A stretch of 64,000 nucleotides of DNA from Actinomycetes bacterium (lineage in GTDB: Bacteria > Actinomycetota > Actinomycetes > Actinomycetales > Micrococcaceae), in assembly GCA_023426375.1 (NCBI GenBank), contig JAFAAV010000068.1, positions 62,001 to 126,000 of the forward strand. Direction: 5' to 3'. This document shows, piece after piece, positions 34,766-47,073 of this stretch. Position numbers and translations under genes: made by a program. Position 1 is the first letter of the stretch. Every line of letters starts with the position of its first letter. The notes beneath the pieces were generated by a model. That model saw only the letters and a list, made by a program, of their open reading frames with translations. It was not told where the DNA came from and did not search any database.

Positions 34766-35608
34766 CTACGAGCCGTCTGCGGAGATCTCCGCGCGGGCGT
34801 GCTCGCACACGGCGCGGACCATGGCACCGAGTCGGAACCGTTCGGGCACTACGGCCAGCACGTCGGCCTCTTCCAACGGCTGCACACACACTGGGCCGAT
34901 GGCCACCGCGGTGCAATGACCACCCCTCAACGCACTCACGAGCGACTCGTAGGTCCCCGCCGCGCGGGCGGCGTCGAACAACGCGTCCACGGCCGGTGCG
35001 GCGGTGAACGTCACGTAGTCGACTTCGCCGCTGGCAATCGAGCGGGTCAGATCCGCGAGCCGTGAGCCCTCGTCCGCGGAGGCCCACTGATAAGGGGCCA
35101 CAGTGAGCACGGTGAAGCCGGCATCCGACAGTCGCGTGAGCTGCTCGTCGTCGGTGATGCCGTGGACCTGAACGGCCACGGTGCCGCGTGAATCACGAGC
35201 GATCAAAGCGTCCACGATCTCACTCGTGCGCCCGGACTGACCGGTGTACTCGCACGGGATCTGTTCCGACTGCAGCTGCCCCTTGGCCTTCGCCCCGCGC
35301 GCGTAGACCGCAGTCTCGCGCAGCATATTCACGAGATCGTCGCGCAGCCCCGCGGTTTCGGCCACGGCCAGCCACCGCTTGAGCCCGTAACCCGTGGTGA
35401 TCACGACCATTTCCGGGCGGGAGGCGAGGACGTCGCGGGTGGCGGCCAGAACGGCGTCGTCCTGGTCGGTCGGCACCAACTTGAGTGCCGGCGCGTGCAG
35501 CACACGGGCGCCCTGCCGTTCGAAAGCACCGGACTGTTCATCGGCGCGGCGGTGCGCGGTGATGGCTACGGTGCGGCCGGTCAGCGGTGCGTCTGCGGAA
35601 GCGTTCAT
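34766..35608 (-). CDS. hemD: Uroporphyrinogen-III synthase
   Basis: 280 residues, two-lobed HemD fold: GRTVAITAHRRADEQSGAFERQGARV, VVITTGYGLKRWLAVAE, GTVAVQVHGI, and DYVTFTAAPAVDALFDAA with the conserved FTAAPA loop and TAVAIGPVC. Closes hydroxymethylbilane to uroporphyrinogen III, the substrate of the convergent SUMT fusion next door. ATG 35608 lies 6 nt after TACGCT, with GGAGG between, so the mRNA is leaderless or nearly so. An annotator might also see a transcriptional regulator fusion in this family, but no DNA-binding domain is present. Confidence 0.88.
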   Translation of the reverse strand: MNASADAPLTGRTVAITAHRRADEQSGAFERQGARVLHAPALKLVPTDQDDAVLAATRDVLASRPEMVVITTGYGLKRWLAVAETAGLRDDLVNMLRETAVYARGAKAKGQLQSEQIPCEYTGQSGRTSEIVDALIARDSRGTVAVQVHGITDDEQLTRLSDAGFTVLTVAPYQWASADEGSRLADLTRSIASGEVDYVTFTAAPAVDALFDAARAAGTYESLVSALRGGHCTAVAIGPVCVQPLEEADVLAVVPERFRLGAMVRAVCEHARAEISADGS

Positions 35609-35614
35609 GCCTCC

Positions 35615-35620
35615 AGCGTA
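35615..35620 (-). promoter_or_regulatory. -10 box of hemD (near-leaderless)
   Basis: TACGCT, then GGAGGC, then ATG. TSS expected at or within a base or two of the start codon. Confidence 0.4.
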
Positions 35621-35712
35621 CGAGCTGAGCGTGTCTGTCCCGGCGAGTAGGCTTGGGCGCGTCCCCGATACTCTGAGGGGATTTTGCCGTCCACACCAGG
35701 AGTAGCCCGCAC

Positions 35713-39428
<3,716 letters not shown>

Positions 39429-39438
<10 letters not shown>

Positions 39439-39668
39439 GCTGGAATCTGCCCTGTGTAGTGAACGGCCGAGATGCTGTGCGCTGCGTTTGCGCTGGTGGC
39501 CACCTGTGGGCGTGCGTTGCTGACGTAGTTGTACACCAGCGCGCCCAGCGCCACCAGGATCACCAGCGTCAACAGGGTCGTGAGTATTGTGGCCGCACGC
39601 GAACCGTGCGAGTCATGGCTTGGTCTGTGTCTGTGGATCGTATTCTCGCTCAACTGAATCTGCCCCAT
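39429..39668 (-). CDS. Small single-pass membrane protein, hypothetical
   Basis: 79 residues from ATG 39668, which has GGGGAG 8 nt upstream; the open frame runs up to 39821 without an SD. One clear transmembrane helix (ILTTLLTLVILVALGALVYNYV) between a His-rich cytosolic N-terminus (ENTIHRHRPSHDSHGSR) and an external C-terminal tail. Its end overlaps mfd by 10 nt. Not recognised. Confidence 0.55.
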
Positions 39669-39918
39669 AACGTGTTCTCCCCGGGCGGTCCCCTCACCAT
39701 CCCGGATACTCACTATGCGCCGGAAGTACGGAACGGGCCAGTGGGAATCGCGGAACTGGGGATAAATCCGCGTAAGTGTGGACAGCACGAATGCGGATTT
39801 GTCCACCTTTCGGCGGCGCATCGGGTGAACAGTCTCTAAATTCTTCCCGCCCTTGCTACGGTAGAAGAAGCATTCTGTGCGGTGGGGACCGTGCAGTGTT
39901 GTTCCTTAGGGGGGAATC

Positions 39919-40494
39919 ATGGCGGCTGAGCGCAACACCACTTCGTTTTCGGGGCACGATGATCACCATGGTCACAGCGGATTAGGCCTGTCCGCAGCGG
40001 AATTACGAGGCTTACCCGAAGGCAGCGTGGTCGGGTACGCCGCCGGTGCCTTCGATCTCTTCCACGTGGGGCACCTCAACATCCTTCGCCAGGCCAAGCG
40101 GCACTGCGACTACCTGATCGCCGGGGTGGTCAGTGACGAGATGTTGGAACTGACCAAGGGCCGTGCCCCGGTCGTGCCCGCAGCCGAGCGCGCGGAGATC
40201 GTCTCCCACGTGAAATTCGTGGACGAGGTCCACATCGAATCCGTCGAGGACAAGCTCGATACCTGGGCTCACGTGCGCTTCGACCAGTTTTTCAAGGGCG
40301 ACGACTGGAAGGGCACACCGCGCGGTCGTGACCTCGAAGCACGCTTTTCCGAGGTGGGTGTAGAGGTCGTGTACTTCCCGTACACCGTGCACACGTCCTC
40401 CACGCGGCTGCGCACGGCGCTGGATCTGCTGAGCACGCCGCAGCCCATCAAGGCACCGCAGACACTCAAGGACGGCAGTCAGGTCAGCTCCTGA
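39919..40494 (+). CDS. Nucleotidyltransferase of the TagD/glycerol-3-phosphate cytidylyltransferase family
   Basis: 191 residues. The cytidylyltransferase core begins VGYAAGAFDLFHVGHLNILRQAK with the HxGH motif; DYLIAGVVSDEMLELTKGRAPVVPAAERAEIV follows, then FKGDDWKG and the C-terminal SSTRLR signature. Such enzymes make CDP-glycerol or a related CDP-alcohol for teichoic acid or capsule decoration. ATG 39919 follows AGGGGGGAATC. Located just upstream of the rhamnose genes, so a role in the surface polymer is likely. The N-terminal 30 residues are His/Gly-rich and extra. Confidence 0.85.
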   Translation: MAAERNTTSFSGHDDHHGHSGLGLSAAELRGLPEGSVVGYAAGAFDLFHVGHLNILRQAKRHCDYLIAGVVSDEMLELTKGRAPVVPAAERAEIVSHVKFVDEVHIESVEDKLDTWAHVRFDQFFKGDDWKGTPRGRDLEARFSEVGVEVVYFPYTVHTSSTRLRTALDLLSTPQPIKAPQTLKDGSQVSS

Positions 40495-40516
40495 ATTGCC
40501 CCTAGGATTGAAAACC

Positions 40517-41515
40517 ATGGGCAAACTACTCGTTACCGGGGGCGCCGGTTTCATCGGATCCAATTTCGTTCGTCACGTGCTGGAACACACCCAGCATTCC
40601 GTCACGGTATTGGACAAACTCACGTACGCGGGCAATCGCGCAAGCCTTGACGGTTTGGACCCGCAGCGCTGCGAATTGGTTGTGGGAGATATCGCTGACG
40701 CGGAACTCGTGGATTCTTTGGTCCGCGATTCGGATGCCGTGGTGCATTTCGCCGCAGAATCCCACAACGATAATTCTTTACGCGATCCGTGGCCCTTCGT
40801 GCACACCAATCTGATCGGCACGTACACGCTCCTGGAAGCGGTGCGCCGCCACGGTACGCGGTTCCATCACGTGTCCACGGACGAAGTTTTTGGTGACCTG
40901 GAGCTGGACGACCCGGCCAAGTTCACCGAAGAGACTCCCTACAATCCGTCCAGCCCGTACTCGTCGACCAAGGCGGGCTCGGATCTGCTGGTGCGCGCGT
41001 GGGTGCGGTCCTTTGGGGTGCAGGCCACGCTGTCCAACTGCTCCAATAACTACGGCCCGTACCAGCACGTGGAGAAGTTCATTCCGCGGCAGATCACCAA
41101 TGTGCTCAGCGGCATCAAGCCCAAGCTCTACGGCGCCGGACAGAACGTGCGCGACTGGATCCACGCAGACGACCACTCGGCCGCCGTACTACGCGTTCTG
41201 GAGGCGGGCGATATCGGACGCACCTATCTGATCGGCGCTGACGGTGAGGCGGACAACCTCACGGTGCTGCGCACCATCCTGCGGCTCATGGGCCGGCCCG
41301 AGGACGAGTTCGACCACGTGACCGATCGTGCGGGCCATGACCTGCGCTACGCGATCGATGGCGATCGCACCCGTCAGGAGCTGGGCTGGGAACCGCAGTT
41401 CACGGACTTCGAGTCCGGTCTGCGCAACACGATCGACTGGTACACCGAACACCGCGACTGGTGGGAACCCGTCAAGGAAGCGACCGAAGCCAAGTACCGG
41501 GAGGCCGGTCAATGA
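40517..41515 (+). CDS. rmlB: dTDP-glucose 4,6-dehydratase
   Basis: 332 residues from ATG 40517 (the frame opens at TTG 40496). Extended SDR: LLVTGGAGFIGSNFVRH, FAAESHNDNSLRDPWPFVHTN, HVSTDEVFGDLEL with the catalytic Asp/Glu, YSSTKAGSDLLVRAW with Tyr-x3-Lys, and NCSNNYGPYQHVEKFIPRQ. Converts dTDP-glucose to dTDP-4-keto-6-deoxyglucose. ATGA overlap with the following rmlC-rmlD fusion. rmlA is not in this window. Confidence 0.94.
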   Translation: MGKLLVTGGAGFIGSNFVRHVLEHTQHSVTVLDKLTYAGNRASLDGLDPQRCELVVGDIADAELVDSLVRDSDAVVHFAAESHNDNSLRDPWPFVHTNLIGTYTLLEAVRRHGTRFHHVSTDEVFGDLELDDPAKFTEETPYNPSSPYSSTKAGSDLLVRAWVRSFGVQATLSNCSNNYGPYQHVEKFIPRQITNVLSGIKPKLYGAGQNVRDWIHADDHSAAVLRVLEAGDIGRTYLIGADGEADNLTVLRTILRLMGRPEDEFDHVTDRAGHDLRYAIDGDRTRQELGWEPQFTDFESGLRNTIDWYTEHRDWWEPVKEATEAKYREAGQ

Positions 41516-42954
41516 GCGACTCCCAGGTTCAGGTCCACGCCACCGCGATCGACGGTCTGTTGATCGTGGATCTGCCGCGTCCCGGGGACAACCGTGGTTG
41601 GTTCAAAGAGAATTGGCAGCGCGCGAAAGCAACGGCCGCCGGACTGCCGGATTTCGTGCCCGTGCAGAACAACATCTCCTTCAACGGAACCCGCGGGACC
41701 ACGCGCGGTATCCACGCCGAGCCGTGGGACAAGTACGTGTCCGTGGCCACCGGGTCGATCTTCGGGGCGTGGGTGGACCTGCGCCGCGGACCCGGATTCG
41801 GCACCGTGGTCACCCACGAGATCACACCCTCCACAGCGGTTTTCGTCCCGCGCGGAGTGGGCAACGCTTTCCAGACACTGGAAGACGCCACCGCGTACAC
41901 GTACCTGGTGACCGACCACTGGTCCGCGGACGCGCAGTCCGCCTACAGCTTTGTGAACCTCGCGGATCCGCAGCTGGCCATTGACTGGCCCATTGATCTG
42001 GACCAGGCGGAACTGTCGGAGAAGGATCGCAACCACCCGTTGCTCGCAGACGTTGAGCCGTTGCCGCCCGCTCCGGTCCTCGTGATCGGTACCGGGGGAC
42101 AGCTGGGTTCGGCCCTGACCCGGGCGCTAACGGATCAAGACCTTCCGTTCACGGCCTACACCCGCGCTGACCTGGACCTCACGAACCCCGCACGTTGGCC
42201 GGAAGGTGTTCGCTCGGGTGAAGGGCTGCGCCGCTATCGAGCCGTGATCAACGCCGCAGCGCACACGGCCGTGGACGCCGCGGAAACTCCCGAGGGCCGC
42301 ACCGAGGCCTGGGCCGCCAACGCCACCGGCGTGCGGGCGCTGTCCACCGCGTGTGAGCGAGCGGGCGTCCCGTTGGTGCACGTGTCCACGGACTACGTGT
42401 TCGACGGCCAGTTGCCGCTCGGCCAGTTCTACGCTCCCGACGCCGCTCTGGCGCCCGTGTCCGTCTACGGCCAGTCCAAGGCCGCGGGCGAGTGCGCGGT
42501 GACCGCGTGGTCCAAGCACTACCTGGTGCGCACCAGTTGGGTCATCGGTGCCGGGCACAACTTTGTGGCGACCATGGCCAAGCTGGCGGAGAACGGGGTG
42601 GACCCGTCAGTTGTCTCCGATCAGCACGGTCGCCTGACCTCGGCCTCGGATTTGGCCGCGGGACTGCTGCACTTGATCGACAGCGGTGCCGACTACGGCA
42701 CCTATCACCTGACCGGTTCTGGCGAGTCGACCACGTGGGCGGAGATCGCCCGGCTGATCTTCGAAGAACTCGGCCACGATCCCCAGAGAGTGACCCCGGT
42801 CAGCACGGAGGAGTACACGGCTGGGAAGACGGGCATCGCTCCGCGCCCCACCAACAGTTGCTTGGACATTTCCACGCTTGAAGCCACCGGCTTCACACCG
42901 CGGGACAGCGCCACGGTGGTGCGCGAAGCTCTGGAGCGCCGCGCGCACGACTGA
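41512..42954 (+). CDS. Fused dTDP-4-dehydrorhamnose 3,5-epimerase / reductase (RmlC-RmlD)
   Basis: 480 residues from ATG 41512 in an ATGA overlap with rmlB. Residues 1-190 are an RmlC cupin: DNRGWFKENW, NNISFNGTRGTTRGIHAEPWDKYVSV with the active-site His, and FVPRGVGNAFQTLEDATAYTYLV. Residues about 200-480 are RmlD: VLVIGTGGQLGSALTRAL, VINAAAHTAVDAAE, HVSTDYVFDG, and VYGQSKAAGE with Tyr-x3-Lys. Together with RmlB it gives dTDP-L-rhamnose. The two-in-one form is common in actinobacteria. A perfect palindromic terminator follows. Confidence 0.94.
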   Translation: MSDSQVQVHATAIDGLLIVDLPRPGDNRGWFKENWQRAKATAAGLPDFVPVQNNISFNGTRGTTRGIHAEPWDKYVSVATGSIFGAWVDLRRGPGFGTVVTHEITPSTAVFVPRGVGNAFQTLEDATAYTYLVTDHWSADAQSAYSFVNLADPQLAIDWPIDLDQAELSEKDRNHPLLADVEPLPPAPVLVIGTGGQLGSALTRALTDQDLPFTAYTRADLDLTNPARWPEGVRSGEGLRRYRAVINAAAHTAVDAAETPEGRTEAWAANATGVRALSTACERAGVPLVHVSTDYVFDGQLPLGQFYAPDAALAPVSVYGQSKAAGECAVTAWSKHYLVRTSWVIGAGHNFVATMAKLAENGVDPSVVSDQHGRLTSASDLAAGLLHLIDSGADYGTYHLTGSGESTTWAEIARLIFEELGHDPQRVTPVSTEEYTAGKTGIAPRPTNSCLDISTLEATGFTPRDSATVVREALERRAHD

Positions 42955-43006
42955 ACCGAGCGGCGTCGTCGGCGTGTGAAGGAAGGCGCTGACCCCGACC
43001 AACGAA

Positions 43007-43042
43007 AGAACCCCGTCACCGGACGTCCGGTGACGGGGTTCT
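43007..43042. terminator. Perfect 36-bp palindromic terminator
   Basis: AGAACCCCGTCACCGGAC joined to its exact reverse complement; lies between two convergent genes and can act both ways. Confidence 0.8.
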
Positions 43043-43054
43043 GTGCAATGAAAC

Positions 43055-43432
43055 TTAGTGGTTGACCTGCGCCTGGTTGGGCGTATTGGGGCGCTGAGCC
43101 ATCTCGTGCGGACCAGCGGGCAGATCCAGCGTGAGCTCGGTGCCGCCGGTGGAGTGCTTGGCCGTGGCGCCGGAGGTGATCGTGGTGGGCACGAACAGCG
43201 CCAATCCGTAAGCCAGGATGCCGAGCAGGAAGATCCACCAGCTGTCCGGGTAGCTGGCGAACATCCAGAAGCTGGCCACAATGGTGATCATGCCGCCGAG
43301 CAGCAGGAACAAGCTCTTGAGCGTCTCGCCCTCACCGGAGAAGGTGCGGGGCTTGACGGTGTGGCTTCCGCGCTCGGCCGAGCGACGAGTAGTCTCCTGC
43401 TCGTTGACGGAGGCTTCATCTCTTCTGACCAT
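43055..43432 (-). CDS. Small two-helix membrane protein, hypothetical
   Basis: 125 residues. Charged N-terminus (RRDEASVNEQETTRRSAER), two adjacent helices (SLFLLLGGMITIVASFWMFA and WWIFLLGILAYGLALFV) with a short loop containing WW, then a hydrophilic tail. GAAAGG precedes ATG 43432, and a TAGACT promoter lies about 50 nt upstream. Resembles widespread actinobacterial small integral membrane proteins of unknown function. Confidence 0.7.
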   Translation of the reverse strand: MVRRDEASVNEQETTRRSAERGSHTVKPRTFSGEGETLKSLFLLLGGMITIVASFWMFASYPDSWWIFLLGILAYGLALFVPTTITSGATAKHSTGGTELTLDLPAGPHEMAQRPNTPNQAQVNH

Positions 43433-43483
43433 GAGTGGACCCTTTCAGACTGCAACCGCGAGGGGTAAATAAATTCTCTGTCC

Positions 43484-43489
43484 AGTCTA
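43484..43489 (-). promoter_or_regulatory. TAGACT -10 box of the small membrane protein gene
   Basis: On the minus strand the sequence reads TCTAGACTGGACAG, the third occurrence of CTAGACTGGA in a promoter position. Leader about 44 nt. Confidence 0.5.
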
Positions 43490-43655
43490 GACGCTTGGCC
43501 GCCCCGTTGCTGACATTCCGTCAGTTACGAAGCGGGTGCGCCCACCAGAATTTTGCCATGGTGACCAGCACGGGACTTTCCCCGGATTCGGACGTGGCAA
43601 ACTCCCGTGCGGTGGCGCGTTTCGGGGGAGCGGCGGCGTCGACGAGCGTGTTGCG

Positions 43656-44474
43656 TTAGAGCTTGGCCACGATGTCCGCGAGCAGACGCGAGATGCGGGG
43701 ACCCGCGGCTGCGCCGGCCTCGATGACTTCCTCGTGGGAAAGTGCGGTCTCGCTGATGCCGGCGGCGAGGTTGGTCACCAGAGACATGCCGAAGACCTCC
43801 ATGCCGGCGTGACGCGCGGCGATGGCTTCGAGGGCCGTGGACATGCCCACCAGGTCTGCACCCAGGACCTTGGCCATCTGCACCTCGGCCGGGGTCTCGT
43901 AGTGCGGGCCGGGGAACTGGGCGTAGACGCCCTCGTCCAGGCTGGGATCCACTTGATGCGCGATCTCGCGGAGGCGGGAGGAGTAGAGGTCGGTGAGGTC
44001 CACGAACGTGGCACCCTCCAGCGGGGAGGTAGCCGTGAGGTTGAGGTGGTCACTGATCAGCACCGGGGTGCCGGGCTGCCATGCGGGGTTCAGACCGCCG
44101 CAACCGTTGGTCAGGATCATGATCTCAGCGCCCGCAGCGGCCGCGGTGCGCACACCGTGGGCCACGGCGCGCACGCCCTTGCCCTCGTAGAAGTGGGTTC
44201 GCGCACCAATCACCAGGGCGTGGTCACCGTTGGCGAGCTTGATCGAGCGCAGGGTGCCCACATGGCCCTCCAGCGCGGGGCGTGAGAATCCGGGGATCTC
44301 GGTTGCGGGAATCTCGTGCTCGGTCTCACCGATGAGCTCGGCGGCCTCACCCCACCCGGAACCCAGGGTCAGGGTGATGCGGTGGTTCTCCACACCCGTG
44401 CGCTCGCGGATGGCGTCAGCGGCACGGCGGGCAATGTCATAGGGATCGGCGGTAGCCGTTGCATTCTCAGTCAC
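43656..44474 (-). CDS. Purine nucleoside phosphorylase (trimeric, PunA type)
   Basis: 272 residues from GTG 44474; TAGAGT ends 7 nt upstream, giving a leaderless start. The longer frame to 44642 is not supported. ITLGSGWGEAAELIG holds the phosphate-binding GSG, EIPGFSRPALEGHVG follows, then GARTHFYEGKGVRAVAHGV, LTNGCGGLNPAWQPG, QFPGPHYETPAEVQMAKVLGADLVGMSTALEAIAARHAGM, and LVTNLAAG. Phosphorolyses (deoxy)inosine and guanosine in purine salvage. Confidence 0.92.
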   Translation of the reverse strand: MTENATATADPYDIARRAADAIRERTGVENHRITLTLGSGWGEAAELIGETEHEIPATEIPGFSRPALEGHVGTLRSIKLANGDHALVIGARTHFYEGKGVRAVAHGVRTAAAAGAEIMILTNGCGGLNPAWQPGTPVLISDHLNLTATSPLEGATFVDLTDLYSSRLREIAHQVDPSLDEGVYAQFPGPHYETPAEVQMAKVLGADLVGMSTALEAIAARHAGMEVFGMSLVTNLAAGISETALSHEEVIEAGAAAGPRISRLLADIVAKL

Positions 44475-44481
44475 CCGCACC

Positions 44482-44487
44482 ACTCTA
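44482..44487 (-). promoter_or_regulatory. -10 box of the purine nucleoside phosphorylase gene (leaderless)
   Basis: TAGAGT, 7 nt, then GTG 44474. No SD present. Confidence 0.5.
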
Positions 44488-44555
44488 GAACAGGGGAGGC
44501 AAGAGTGCGCGTACACCCCGGAGCCGGACTGCGCCGCGTGCGCCCGGTGAGCCGG

Positions 44556-44700
44556 GAACACGTGAGGCAGAGATCCGCGGGTCCGTGGTGTCCGTGAACA
44601 TCTGGGGCGGGGGTTCGCAGCGACTGGCGCGGCGGGGAACATTTCGGGCCGAGATCCGCAGGCAGCGTGGCGGTGGTGAAGATCTGAGGAAGAGGTCCGC
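44556..44700 (+). repeat. Degenerate 40/41-bp repeat array A (4 units)
   Basis: Units start at 44556, 44596, 44637 and 44678 (spacings 40, 41, 41). Each begins GAACA-type and carries a conserved 25-nt core, approximately GAACATCTGAGGCAGAGATC then CGCGG, followed by about 15 variable G-rich bases. Copies differ at roughly a third of positions. Non-coding in all frames as far as I can see. Confidence 0.75.
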
Positions 44701-44772
44701 GGAAAATCGGCCCGTATTCTGCGATCTCGCGCCTTAAATGTTCACCGCGCGAACCTCCGCCTCAGATGTCAG
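44701..44772 (-). repeat. Inverted tail of array A (copy 1)
   Basis: Read on the minus strand this contains GACATCTGAGGCGGAGGTTC and GAACATTTAAGGCGCGAGATC, i.e. two further cores of the same repeat in inverted orientation, then GGGCCGATTTTCC. A near-identical copy lies at 47074-47152. Confidence 0.7.
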
Positions 44773-44778
44773 GTTTCA

Positions 44779-44836
44779 CCGGGTCTTTTACCGTGTCAGG
44801 ACCCGGCGTGCCGGTGTGTAGCCTGTCGGCACCGGC
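44779..44836 (-). terminator. Two hairpins downstream of the acetyltransferase gene
   Basis: CCGGGTC (44779-44785) pairs with GACCCGG (44800-44806), and GCCGGTG (44810-44816) with CACCGGC (44830-44836). Confidence 0.5.
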
Positions 44837-44856
44837 TTCACCGGCGGATCGAACGC

Positions 44857-45378
44857 TCACGGGGATCGATCAGTCTCATCGGCTAGGTCTTTTTCGGCGA
44901 GGTCCTTGAAGTATCGGGCTACTGGCCAGCGTGTGAATCCGAGGCGCTCATAAGTGGACCGTGCACTGGAGTGGCCCGGGTCGTCTCCGGTTTCGACTAG
45001 GGCCATGCTCATTCCCGCGTTCTTGATCCGGCGCATCGAACGATCCATGAGAGCGGAGGCGATCCCCCGACGTTGATGATCAGGATCAACCACCAGGACG
45101 TAGACCTCACCCATGTTGTCCTCGGGATGTATCCGGGTGCAGATCCAGCCGACTACCTGGTCATCCTCAAGGGCGACGTCTACGTTCTGCGGCTCTTGAT
45201 CAAGGACTTCGGACAGATCCGCCCGCTGTCTGACTTCCCACCCGTCCGGATAGAAGTTGTCGTAGACGAAGCGCGGCACCGTGGCTCGCACCTGGGGGAA
45301 GACCGGAGCCCACGCACGTATGGCCAGGTCAAGAGCTTCGTCCCGATGCGAAGCGTCAAAGCGAATGATCATCACCAT
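44857..45378 (-). CDS. GNAT-family N-acetyltransferase
   Basis: 173 residues. GNAT core: IIRFDASHRDEALDLAIRAW, VVGWICTRIHPEDNMGEVYVLVVDPDHQRRGIASALMDRSM with the acetyl-CoA pyrophosphate loop (QRRGIA), MALVETGDDPGHSSARSTYERLGF. Substrate unknown; the family includes antibiotic and protein N-acetyltransferases. The gene stands alone between two copies of the repeat array, a sign that it moved or was duplicated with them. Confidence 0.85.
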   Translation of the reverse strand: MVMIIRFDASHRDEALDLAIRAWAPVFPQVRATVPRFVYDNFYPDGWEVRQRADLSEVLDQEPQNVDVALEDDQVVGWICTRIHPEDNMGEVYVLVVDPDHQRRGIASALMDRSMRRIKNAGMSMALVETGDDPGHSSARSTYERLGFTRWPVARYFKDLAEKDLADETDRSP

Positions 45379-45415
45379 GCTGGATCACTGTACTCATGGT
45401 CGGTCTCCCCGCTGG

Positions 45416-45603
45416 CAACGTCCGAGGCTGAGATTCGCGGGCCGCATGGCTGTGGTGAACATCTGGGGCAGAGATGCGCGGGTTCGAGGTGCCGGTGAAC
45501 ATTTGAGGTTGAGATCGGCGGGTACGGGGGCGGTGGTGAACATCTGAGGCAGAGGTTCGGGGGTTAATGATGTCCGTCAACATCTGAGGCAGCGATCCGC
45601 GGA
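45416..45603 (+). repeat. Degenerate 40/41-bp repeat array B (5 units)
   Basis: Units start at 45416, 45457, 45497, 45538 and 45578 (spacings 41, 40, 41, 40). Same core as array A; the last unit ends CCGCGGAAAA, exactly as array A does before its inverted tail. Here the IS3 element follows instead. Confidence 0.78.
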
Positions 45604-45630
45604 AAACGCAGGGTGTCAACCTGTGGTGAG

Positions 45631-46596
45631 TCAGGTTGGAAGGTTGATGCCGACTAGCTTCGCTGGTATCGGGGTGCGGGGTCTGATGCGGAAGCGGTGT
45701 GGGTGTTGCTCGTAGTAGTCCTGCAGTGCTTGATCGCGTATCTGCCATACCTGCTCCCAAGACCCGTCTGCGACTTGAGAAGGTGTGAACAGCGCGATCC
45801 CCGAGTGCTTGTGCTCGGTGTTGTACCACTTGACGTAGTCGGTGAGATAGGTTCTGGCCGCTTGTAGGGTTTGGAAGATTCGAGGGTACGAGGGCCGATA
45901 CTTCATGGTGCGAAATCCTGCCTCGGAAAATGGGTTGTCATTGGAGACATAGGGCCTGTTATGCGAAAGCCGCACTCCGTGCTCGGTCAGGGCCGCGCGC
46001 AGGGTGTTGGAACGCATCGCTGCCCCGGAATCGGCATGGACGACCTCGGGTGCACCGTGCTCAGCGATCGCGGTGGCGAACATGTCTACGGCGAGATGAT
46101 CGGCTTCGCGTTCTTCCACCCGCCAGCCCACGATCTGGCGGGAGTAGATATCGGTGATCTTGTAGGCCTTGAACACGATCCCACGCCACGGGGAGAACAG
46201 ATCGGTGATATCCCAGGACCACGCCTGCCCGGGGGCGGTAGCGGTGACCACCGGGACTGGGCGCGGGCTCTTGTGACCGGCGTGGGTGGGGATCTTCGGG
46301 CGCAGTGCCTGATACTTCAGCTCACCAGCGATCCGCCACCAGCTGCGCCGCGAGCCCAGCATCACACCCTCGTCCCAGGCTGCGGCAAAGGAGTGATCTA
46401 CCGAGACCTGTTTCGACCAACCATCGAGGATGCGTTCTTCGATCTGCTCGCGCTCACCCCGGCTGAGCCTGGAGGGGTAGTCTCGCTGTGATTGCGGGAT
46501 CGGATCAGCACGAGCGGGCCGGCGGTGGTGACGGTAGTGCCACGTCGAGCGTGAGAGCCCAGCCAACGCCAGCGCCTTGCGTTGGGAGCCCAGCAC
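45631..46596 (-). CDS. IS3-family transposase OrfB (DDE integrase)
   Basis: 321 residues as drawn from GTG 46596. Catalytic triad in WSWDITDLFS (D), VVHADSGAAMRSNTL (D) and NPFSEAGFRTMKYRPSYP (E), with HTH-like LAGLSRSTWHYRHH at the front. The frame remains open upstream (QAENELITQLSAVLGSQRKAL) and lies -1 relative to orfA, so the active enzyme is probably an OrfAB fusion made by -1 frameshifting near 46615-46640. No internal stop, so it could be active. Confidence 0.9.
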   Translation of the reverse strand: MLGSQRKALALAGLSRSTWHYRHHRRPARADPIPQSQRDYPSRLSRGEREQIEERILDGWSKQVSVDHSFAAAWDEGVMLGSRRSWWRIAGELKYQALRPKIPTHAGHKSPRPVPVVTATAPGQAWSWDITDLFSPWRGIVFKAYKITDIYSRQIVGWRVEEREADHLAVDMFATAIAEHGAPEVVHADSGAAMRSNTLRAALTEHGVRLSHNRPYVSNDNPFSEAGFRTMKYRPSYPRIFQTLQAARTYLTDYVKWYNTEHKHSGIALFTPSQVADGSWEQVWQIRDQALQDYYEQHPHRFRIRPRTPIPAKLVGINLPT

Positions 46597-46613
46597 CGCA
46601 CTGAGCTGGGTAA

Positions 46614-47048
46614 TCAGCTCATTTTCAGCTTGGAGGAACTGTTGGGTTTGGTCGTCTTGGGCGTATCGGGCTCTCGCTCGTTGATCTGATGCAAGAGCCC
46701 GATAGCTTTTCCCAATGCTTCGTTCGTGGCTTCGAGCTCACGTACCCGCGCTCGTAACGCTTGGTTCTCTGCCTCGCGCTGTTCCCTGTGGTGGGAGATT
46801 TTGCGCCATTGGCTGGGAGAGGTCATGGAACTACCCTCTCGTGGAATCAGTCCCCGGTCGAGATCACCATCGAAGATCGCTTTGCGCCACCGACTCATCC
46901 GCTCCCGCGAGAAACCCCGCTCTTGCATCCACAATTCCTTCTGCCCGTGCGCTAACCCCACGTATTCAAACACCAGATCACGGATTTCATCATCGGTGTA
47001 CCCTGCAGAAATCGCCATCTCAAACCCCTCACTGATCATGACCACCAT
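46614..47048 (-). CDS. IS3-family OrfA
   Basis: 144 residues with an N-terminal helix-turn-helix (FEMAISAGYTDDEIRDLVFEYVGLAHGQKELWMQERGFSRERMSRWRKA region) and a C-terminal leucine-zipper-like coiled coil (REAENQALRARVRELEATNEALGKAIGLL). Binds IS ends and is fused to OrfB on frameshifting. ATG choice uncertain; MAISAGYTDD (codon 11) may be the true start. Confidence 0.8.
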   Translation of the reverse strand: MVVMISEGFEMAISAGYTDDEIRDLVFEYVGLAHGQKELWMQERGFSRERMSRWRKAIFDGDLDRGLIPREGSSMTSPSQWRKISHHREQREAENQALRARVRELEATNEALGKAIGLLHQINEREPDTPKTTKPNSSSKLKMS

Positions 47049-47073
47049 GACTCACAACCAGTCTGACAATGGG

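Larger units (their letters stand above)
45614..47068 (-). mobile_element. IS3-family insertion sequence
   Basis: 1455 bp with imperfect terminal inverted repeats beginning TGTCA: left TGTCAACCTGTGGTGAGTCA, right (reverse complement) TGTCAGACTGGTTGTGAGTC. It carries orfA and orfB on the minus strand and lies between repeat array B and its inverted tail. I see no clear 3-4 bp target duplication. Confidence 0.75.

Noticed and set aside
44556..45603. CRISPR-like appearance of the 40-bp arrays
   Set aside because: The would-be repeats differ from each other at about a third of positions, the variable part is only about 15 nt, and there are no cas genes nearby.
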